Positions 58,539-64,000 of a DNA stretch of 64,000 bases are shown here, piece after piece. Position numbers and translations under genes: made by a program. The notes beneath the pieces are model-generated. The model was not told where the DNA came from. It did no database searches and worked only from the letters and a program-made list of their open reading frames with translations. Source of the DNA: UBA8401 sp041665525 (lineage in GTDB: Bacteria > Bacteroidota > Ignavibacteria > UBA10030 > UBA8401); contig JBAYIS010000001.1 in the NCBI GenBank assembly GCA_041665525.1, positions 124,001 to 188,000 on the forward strand. Direction: 5' to 3'. The number at the start of each line of letters is the position of its first letter. Position 1 is the stretch's first letter.

Positions 58539-61500
58539 ATGAAACAACACAAGATACTGGTTGCAGTATTGCTGCTGACAATGACTGGTATGTCATTGTT
58601 CGCACAGAATCCGCTCTCGAACGGTCCGGCCGCTGCCGGTGTTCTCGGAACGGATAATTTCATTACAAATACAAATTATACTCCGCCGACAGCATCAACG
58701 CTTGCCGAACCGGCATCCGTGGCGATCGATCCGACCACAGGGAAATTATTTGTTGCAGACCGGGACAGCAGACGAGTATTGCGGTTCGGCGCACAGGCAA
58801 AGCTTATCAACGGAGTTGAAGCAGAAGCAGTGTTTGGCCAACCGAATTTTACGACAGGGACGGCAAATACCGGCGGGGTTTCGGATTCAACATTGAATAA
58901 TCCCAATTCCGTATTTGTTGATGCCACTGGGACGCTATGGGTGGCAGATAGAGACAATCATCGGGTGCTTCGATTTGATAATGCTTCAACCAAAGAAAGT
59001 TCCAGTCCTGCGGATGGAGTGTTGGGGCAGCCTGATTTTACAACAATCACTTCGGGTCTTACCGATTCAAAGTTTAATACACCGGCAAGTATAGTTGTCG
59101 ATGCCGACGGCAGATTGTGGGTAGCAGACAGAGCAAATAACCGTATTCTTCGTTTTGACAATGCCAAAGCCAAAGCAAATGGCGCAGCAGCAGACGGTGT
59201 TCTGGGACAAGCGGATTTTGTTACGGGGACAAGCGGTACGACCGACGCAACATTGAACGCTCCGTGGGGAGTTACTATTGATGCCAAAGGAAGACTGTGG
59301 ATTGCAGACCGATCCAATAGCCGTGTTTTACGATTTGATTCAGCCGCAACACGCGCCAATGGTGCAGCTGCAAACGGTGTGTTAGGACAGGCAGATTTTA
59401 TTTCCGCGGCCTATGCAACAACACAGTCAGGACTTGGCGAACCACGCGGAGTTGCAGTTGATGCTCGGGGAAGATTATATGTTGCCGACGAAGGGAACAC
59501 CCGCATAATGGTGTATAACAGTGCTGCCGATAAAGCGAATGGAGCAAATGCAGATTTCGTGATCGGACAGACAGATTTTATTTCCACTGCAGCACCTAAT
59601 CCTCCGACCTCATCCAGTTTGAATTATGCGATCTCACTCTTTATCGATCCTGCGACAAGCCATGTATGGGTGCCGGATATCTATAATCATCGCGTACTAC
59701 GTTTTGATATCGGACCGCCGGCTGCTGTTGGCGTGCTGGGTACAGACAATTTTGTGACAAACACAAATTATACTTCGCCGACTACTTCCACGCTCTCTGA
59801 ACCGATGAGCGTCGCAATCGATCCGACATCCGGGAAATTGTTCGTAGCAGATCGTGACAACCGCAGAGTACTTCGTTTCAGCTCTTCTGCGAAGTATCAG
59901 AATGGAGCGTCAGCGGAAGCAGTTTTCGGACAGCCGGATTTTGTTTCACGTGTAGTGAATAACGGCGGTATATCTGCTTCGACCATGAACAATCCAAACA
60001 GTGTTTCAGTAGACGCAAGCGGTAGATTATGGGTTGCAGACCGGGACAACCACCGCGTTCTGCGGTTCGACAATGCATCCTCCAAAGCAAGTTCCTCATC
60101 GGCGGACGGTGTGCTGGGACAGCCGGATTTCGTCACCATAACATCGGGAACAGCCGGCGGAAAAATGAATGCTCCTGCCAGTGTATATGCCGATGCGAAC
60201 GGCAGATTGTGGGTTGCTGATCGTGCTAATAACCGTGTGCTGCGGTATGATATCGCCGCAGCAAAAGCCAATGGGGCAACACCGAACGGAGTGCTCGGTC
60301 AGGATAGTTATTCATCCTCCACCGCAGGCACCACTGCGGCAACAATGAGTGCACCGTGGGGTGTGTTCCTGGATGTGAACGGCTGCCTCTGGGTGGCAGA
60401 CCGGTCCAACAGCCGAGTTTTGCGATTCGATAACGCTGCATCTAAAGCGAACGGTTCAGATGCGAACGGAGTGCTGGGCCAACCAGATTTTGTTTCATCA
60501 GTGTATTCAAAAACACAGGCTGGTCTTGGTGAGCCGCGCGGCGTTACAGTCGATGCGAAAGGGCGCTTATACGTTTCGGATGAAGGAAACACACGCGTAA
60601 TGGTGTATGAGGATGCTGCATTAAAAGCGAACGGTGCCAATGCGGACAATGTGTACGGTCAGTTGGACTTTACTTCGGATTCCTCTCCGAATCCACCGAC
60701 TGCAAACAGTTTAAGTTATCCGATCTCTCTTTTTGTGGATAATGTAACCAGTGAGATCTGGATTCCGGATGGCTATAACCACCGAGTGTTGCGGTTTGTC
60801 GGACCGGCAACCGGAGTGACACCGCCAGCGGCTCCGCAGAATCTTGCAGCACAGCGCGGTGATGCTCAGGTAACGCTGAAGTGGAACAAAAATACCGAAG
60901 GTGATTTTGTCCGTTACCGCATCTACAGCGGAACGTCTGCCAATCCGACCGTGAAAACCGATTCTACCATCGGCGGAATCAGTGACACGGTGAAAGTATT
61001 GAGCGGTTTAACCAATGAGACAAAATATTACTTCCGAATTACAGCAGTGAATGTGTATGGAATGGAAAGTCCGTACAGCAATGAAGTGAGCGCAACCCCG
61101 TCACCATTTGGAATTGCCATCGGAGTATTGGGAGCACCTGACTTCATCACGAATACCGATTATACACTCCCCACGACGACGACGTTCAGTGAACCGGTCA
61201 GTGTTGCGATCGATCCGACCACTGGAAAACTATTTGTTGCGGATCGGGATAATCGCCGTGTGCTTCGTTTCAGTTCTGCCGCAAAATATCAAAACGGTGC
61301 AGCAGCAGAAGCAGTATTCGGACAGCCGGATTTTATTTCCCGACTTGTGAACAATGGCGGAATTTCTGCATCCACCATGAACAACCCGAACAGTGTTTCG
61401 GTGGATGCAAATGGCCGACTGTGGGTTGCAGACAGGGATAATCACCGAGTATTACGATTTGATAACGCTTCGTCCAAAGCAAGTTCTGCAGCTGCAGACG

Positions 61501-62819
61501 GAGTACTTGGTCAACCGGATTTTATTACCAACACGACAGGCGTGGCTGGCGGAAAACTGAATACACCGGCGAGTGTGTATGCCGATGCCAATGGCAGAGT
61601 GTGGGTTGCTGACCGCGCAAACAATCGTGTACTTCGGTATGATAACGCCGCTGCGAAATCAAACGGCGGAACACCGAACGGAGTATTGGGTCAGGATAGT
61701 TATTCTTCGTCAACTGCCGGTACGACTGCAGCAACAATGAGTGCCCCCTGGGGTGTGTTCATGGATGTGAACGGCCGCGTGTGGGTGGCAGACCGTTCCA
61801 ACAGCCGCGTACTGCGATTTGACAATGCTGCAAAAAAATCGAACGGCGCTGCGGCGGATGGAGTGCTCGGTCAGGCGGATTTTGTCTCTTCGTCGTATGC
61901 AAAAACACAATCAGGTCTTGGTGAACCGCGCGGCGTTGCGGTAGATGCGTCGGGTAGGTTATATGTTGCGGACGAAGGGAATACCCGTGTGATGGTGTAT
62001 GATAATGCCGCAGCAAAAGCCAATGGTGCAAATGCCGATAAGGTTTATGGACAGGCAGATTTCACATCGGATGCTGCACCGAATCCTCCGAATGCTACAA
62101 GCCTGAGCTATCCAATTTCGGTATTTATCGACAATGTGAATAGTCATGTGTGGATTCCGGATGCCTACAATCATCGCGTTCTGCGCTATAACGGTCCATC
62201 GTTGAATGTGACACCACCGGCTGCACCGCAAAATCTCGCGGTACAACGCGGAAATGCACAGGTAACGTTAAGTTGGAATAAGAATTCAGAGGGCGATTTC
62301 GTTCGCTATCGTATTTACGGCGGCACTTCGGCAAGTCCAACAACGAAGCTCGATTCCACAACCGGCGGCATCCTGGACACAACGAAATTAGTCACCGGTT
62401 TGACGAATGAAACGAAATATTACTTCCGAGTGACTGCGGTGAATGTGTATGGAATGGAAAGTCCGTACAGCAACGAAGTGAATGCCACACCGTCACCCAA
62501 TGCAGTCGAATCTGAAGGCGGAACATTGCCGACCGTTTTTTCACTCTCACAGAATTTCCCAAATCCGTTCAATCCATCGACGACCATCCGGTTCGGTTTA
62601 CCGGAAGTCAGCGATGTTTCGTTGAAGATCTATGATATGCTCGGCAGGGAAGTGGAAACGATTGTCAACACCCGACTGTCGGCGGGATATTACAATTTCG
62701 ATTGGAATGCATCGAGATATTCAAGCGGTGTCTATATCTATCGTTTGAATGCCGCCTCCGTTAACGGCACGGTACAGAAGAATTTCAGGGAAGTAAAAAA
62801 ACTGATGCTTCAGAAGTAA
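58539..62819 (+). CDS. Giant secreted triple NHL-propeller protein with type IX secretion domain
   Basis: 1426 aa. Signal peptide (1-22), then three homologous blocks of about 364 residues: block 1 (34-397), block 2 (398-759) and block 3 (862-1222). Each holds six NHL blades of the form PxxVxVDaxGrLWVADRxNxRVLRFD, the number of one six-bladed propeller. Fibronectin III domains follow block 2 (760-858) and block 3 (1223-1320); block 1 has none. The sorting domain has SQNFPNPFNPSTTIRF. An AAGGAGG site precedes the ATG. NHL propellers bind proteins, RNA or glycans; no catalytic motif is seen. Confidence 0.9.
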   Translation: MKQHKILVAVLLLTMTGMSLFAQNPLSNGPAAAGVLGTDNFITNTNYTPPTASTLAEPASVAIDPTTGKLFVADRDSRRVLRFGAQAKLINGVEAEAVFGQPNFTTGTANTGGVSDSTLNNPNSVFVDATGTLWVADRDNHRVLRFDNASTKESSSPADGVLGQPDFTTITSGLTDSKFNTPASIVVDADGRLWVADRANNRILRFDNAKAKANGAAADGVLGQADFVTGTSGTTDATLNAPWGVTIDAKGRLWIADRSNSRVLRFDSAATRANGAAANGVLGQADFISAAYATTQSGLGEPRGVAVDARGRLYVADEGNTRIMVYNSAADKANGANADFVIGQTDFISTAAPNPPTSSSLNYAISLFIDPATSHVWVPDIYNHRVLRFDIGPPAAVGVLGTDNFVTNTNYTSPTTSTLSEPMSVAIDPTSGKLFVADRDNRRVLRFSSSAKYQNGASAEAVFGQPDFVSRVVNNGGISASTMNNPNSVSVDASGRLWVADRDNHRVLRFDNASSKASSSSADGVLGQPDFVTITSGTAGGKMNAPASVYADANGRLWVADRANNRVLRYDIAAAKANGATPNGVLGQDSYSSSTAGTTAATMSAPWGVFLDVNGCLWVADRSNSRVLRFDNAASKANGSDANGVLGQPDFVSSVYSKTQAGLGEPRGVTVDAKGRLYVSDEGNTRVMVYEDAALKANGANADNVYGQLDFTSDSSPNPPTANSLSYPISLFVDNVTSEIWIPDGYNHRVLRFVGPATGVTPPAAPQNLAAQRGDAQVTLKWNKNTEGDFVRYRIYSGTSANPTVKTDSTIGGISDTVKVLSGLTNETKYYFRITAVNVYGMESPYSNEVSATPSPFGIAIGVLGAPDFITNTDYTLPTTTTFSEPVSVAIDPTTGKLFVADRDNRRVLRFSSAAKYQNGAAAEAVFGQPDFISRLVNNGGISASTMNNPNSVSVDANGRLWVADRDNHRVLRFDNASSKASSAAADGVLGQPDFITNTTGVAGGKLNTPASVYADANGRVWVADRANNRVLRYDNAAAKSNGGTPNGVLGQDSYSSSTAGTTAATMSAPWGVFMDVNGRVWVADRSNSRVLRFDNAAKKSNGAAADGVLGQADFVSSSYAKTQSGLGEPRGVAVDASGRLYVADEGNTRVMVYDNAAAKANGANADKVYGQADFTSDAAPNPPNATSLSYPISVFIDNVNSHVWIPDAYNHRVLRYNGPSLNVTPPAAPQNLAVQRGNAQVTLSWNKNSEGDFVRYRIYGGTSASPTTKLDSTTGGILDTTKLVTGLTNETKYYFRVTAVNVYGMESPYSNEVNATPSPNAVESEGGTLPTVFSLSQNFPNPFNPSTTIRFGLPEVSDVSLKIYDMLGREVETIVNTRLSAGYYNFDWNASRYSSGVYIYRLNAASVNGTVQKNFREVKKLMLQK
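58638..62213 (+). repeat. Three long direct repeats inside the NHL gene
   Basis: Blocks begin at 58638, 59730 and 61122 (each at a GVLG-coding segment). The spacing is 1092 nt between blocks 1 and 2 and 1392 nt between 2 and 3, the extra 300 nt being a fibronectin III domain. Blocks 2 and 3 look closest to each other. Such repeats may recombine or confuse assembly. Confidence 0.85.
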
Positions 62820-62838
62820 CAGAGAAATAGAATTACAG

Positions 62839-62911
62839 ACCCTTGAAAGGTGTTGAGCTTTCTGAGGAATGCTGCACCGCGAAGAGCGGATCCTCTCAGC
62901 CTTTCAAGGGT
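62839..62911 (+). other. Large nested hairpin after the NHL gene
   Basis: ACCCTTGAAAGG (62839-62850) pairs perfectly with CCTTTCAAGGGT (62900-62911). Inside are a second stem (CTGAGGA against TCCTCTCAG, imperfect) and CCGC-GAAGA-GCGG. Only a weak T-tract follows (GTTTGATTT), so it may be a terminator, a palindromic repeat or a structured RNA. No gene is supported between 62820 and 63011. Confidence 0.65.
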
Positions 62912-63011
62912 TTGATTTACATCATGCACTATACCGCTGTAAAACATTCGCAATCAAATACTGTTTTTGAGTTCACGGTATTAATAATTCGTATCTTATG
63001 TTCAGATCCCT

Positions 63012-63530
63012 ATGAAGTTCAGAAATTCACTCATATTGTTGATCATGACTCTCTTGGTTTTGGATGTAGCTGTTGCACAATACCGTGATGCTATTCAACA
63101 ATCAGCGCCACCGAGTTCCAGTAATTTTGCCTATCCACAATCATTGTTCGTTGATTCACAGAATGGACATCTTTGGGTAACGGATTTCGACTATCACCGT
63201 GTGCTGCGATTCGATGTCTCACAGCTGACGGCAGTTGAGGTCACGCGTTCCGCTGCTGTTCCGAGAAATATGTTCCTTTCGCAAAACTATCCCAATCCAT
63301 TTAATCCCCAAACACAGATTTCATTTTCGGTGGAAAGGAATGGTCCGGTCTCTCTTCGAATGTACAATCTGCTCGGACAAACTGTTGCCACACTATTTAA
63401 TGAGACAGCTACAGCGCATACGCTCTATTCTATCACAGCAAACGGGAAAGATCTTTCAAGCGGTATCTATCTTTATGTTTTGCGTTCGGAAGAGGGAAGC
63501 CTAACGCGAAGAATGTGTCTGGTGAAATAG
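63012..63530 (+). CDS. One-blade miniature NHL protein with type IX secretion domain
   Basis: 172 aa: signal peptide (SLILLIMTLLVLDVAVAQ), a short linker, a single NHL blade (YPQSLFVDSQNGHLWVTDFD) matching blade six of the giant neighbour, and a full sorting domain (SQNYPNPFNPQTQISF; SSGIYLYVLRS). One blade cannot close a propeller, so this is probably a deletion product of a longer NHL gene, kept in frame and possibly still secreted. Confidence 0.8.
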   Translation: MKFRNSLILLIMTLLVLDVAVAQYRDAIQQSAPPSSSNFAYPQSLFVDSQNGHLWVTDFDYHRVLRFDVSQLTAVEVTRSAAVPRNMFLSQNYPNPFNPQTQISFSVERNGPVSLRMYNLLGQTVATLFNETATAHTLYSITANGKDLSSGIYLYVLRSEEGSLTRRMCLVK

Positions 63531-63537
63531 GATGTCT

Positions 63538-64000
63538 ATGAAAAGTAAAACTCTTTCGATGAAAAATAGATCAGCTATGCTTGCAAGGATTTTTCTTTTG
63601 ACCGGTGCACTCTTCGCCCAGTCTCCATTGTTCAATAATATGCCTGCGAACGGTGTGCTCGGTCAATCAGGATTCACTTCCGGTATCTTTGGCACCACTT
63701 CGAGCACACTGCATGCTCCATCCGGCGTTACTGTGGATCCCGCCACAGGTAAACTGTTTGTTGTCGACCGATATAACAATCGCGTGCTGAGGTGGAGTTC
63801 TTCAGCAAAAATGACCAACGGCTCTCCTGCGGAAGCAGTATTCGGTCAACCGGATTTTTCCACATCTTCCAGCGGTTCCTCTGCTTCCAAAATGAACGAT
63901 CCGTTGAGAGCATGTGTCGACGCTTCGGGAAGATTGTGGGTGAGCGATTATTTGAACAACAGAGTGCTGCGGTTTGATAACGCATCCGCGAAACCAAGCG
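63538..64000 (+). CDS. Secreted NHL-repeat protein (3' end outside the window)
   Basis: Open to the right edge; 154 codons are visible. The ATG at 63538 follows AGGA at 63529-63532; an in-frame ATG at 63532 is possible. A basic N terminus and hydrophobic stretch ending in TGALFAQS form a signal peptide. Then come VLGQSGFTSG and two NHL blades (APSGVTVDPATGKLFVVDRY; ACVDASGRLWVSDYLNNRVL), in the same order as blades one and two of the giant NHL protein. It starts 8 nt after the miniature gene, so the two are probably co-transcribed. Confidence 0.85.
   Translation, partial: MKSKTLSMKNRSAMLARIFLLTGALFAQSPLFNNMPANGVLGQSGFTSGIFGTTSSTLHAPSGVTVDPATGKLFVVDRYNNRVLRWSSSAKMTNGSPAEAVFGQPDFSTSSSGSSASKMNDPLRACVDASGRLWVSDYLNNRVLRFDNASAKPS

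Noticed and set aside
58638..62213. Regularly repeated DNA as a possible CRISPR or satellite array
   Set aside because: The repeats are in-frame NHL blades within one open gene, with protein-level conservation.
62843..63088. 81-codon frame between the giant and miniature NHL genes
   Set aside because: It consists largely of the nested hairpin and overlaps the start of the miniature gene; no ribosome site.

Overview
The window reads as chromosomal DNA of a Gram-negative bacterium of the Bacteroidota/Chlorobi superphylum, most likely the Ignavibacteria or a close relative. The evidence is: Lol lipoprotein-sorting genes and lipid A/core genes (an outer membrane); at least five secreted proteins ending in the NYPNPFNP-type C-terminal domain of type IX secretion (T9SS) plus a PorV-family protein; a class II photolyase; good Shine-Dalgarno sites before many genes; and promoters of the TTGACA-N17-TATATT kind rather than the TAnnTTTG kind of Bacteroidia. 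The lineage is inferred from gene content, not from a marker tree.

1-21.3 kb is housekeeping. prfB (5' end cut off), the lolC/lolE/lolD exporter and a CIRCE-controlled groESL come first, then an Xaa-Pro peptidase, an atypical SDR protein, argH, a prs-rplY-pth-rpsF-rpsR-rplI translation operon, an alpha/beta hydrolase with bioY, an exonuclease/AI-2E/recX/recA group and pgsA-pgpA-cinA. Two related 240-bp MITE-like elements lie at 15.16-15.40 and 21.41-21.65 kb.

21.7-42.4 kb holds a secreted phospholipase-D-like protein, a DMT transporter, trmH, a tyrosine-recombinase-like protein lacking catalytic residues, an NlpE-like lipoprotein and leuS. A lipid A/core block follows (two related family-2 glycosyltransferases around an MsbA-type flippase and an O-antigen-ligase-type protein), then nadK, small lipoproteins, a secreted 5'-nucleotidase and a photolyase.

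42.4-46.2 kb is an accessory scar at a tRNA-Thr(CGT) gene. An intact tRNA lies between the two halves of a second, split and decayed tRNA-Thr copy. Next come an integrase pseudogene, a probably frameshifted ORF, an intact class II Fic protein and a 41-residue remnant of HsdR. It looks like the worn remains of an integrated type I restriction island in which only Fic survives whole.

46.3-64 kb is an outer-surface region: a Ycf48-like secreted protein, then a LacI regulator with two operator-like sites, a TonB-dependent receptor, a T9SS-type secreted protein, a PorV-family protein and a PfkB/ribokinase-type kinase. This looks like a sugar or nucleoside uptake locus without SusD. It ends with secreted beta-propeller proteins (LVIVD repeats, a 1426-residue triple NHL propeller, a one-blade miniature and a further NHL gene leaving the window).

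Four promoters (for the hydrolase, pgsA, the DUF4013-like gene and the recombinase-like gene) place the predicted transcription start within about 0-6 nt of the start codon, which suggests leaderless or near-leaderless mRNAs in a genome that otherwise uses clear Shine-Dalgarno sites.
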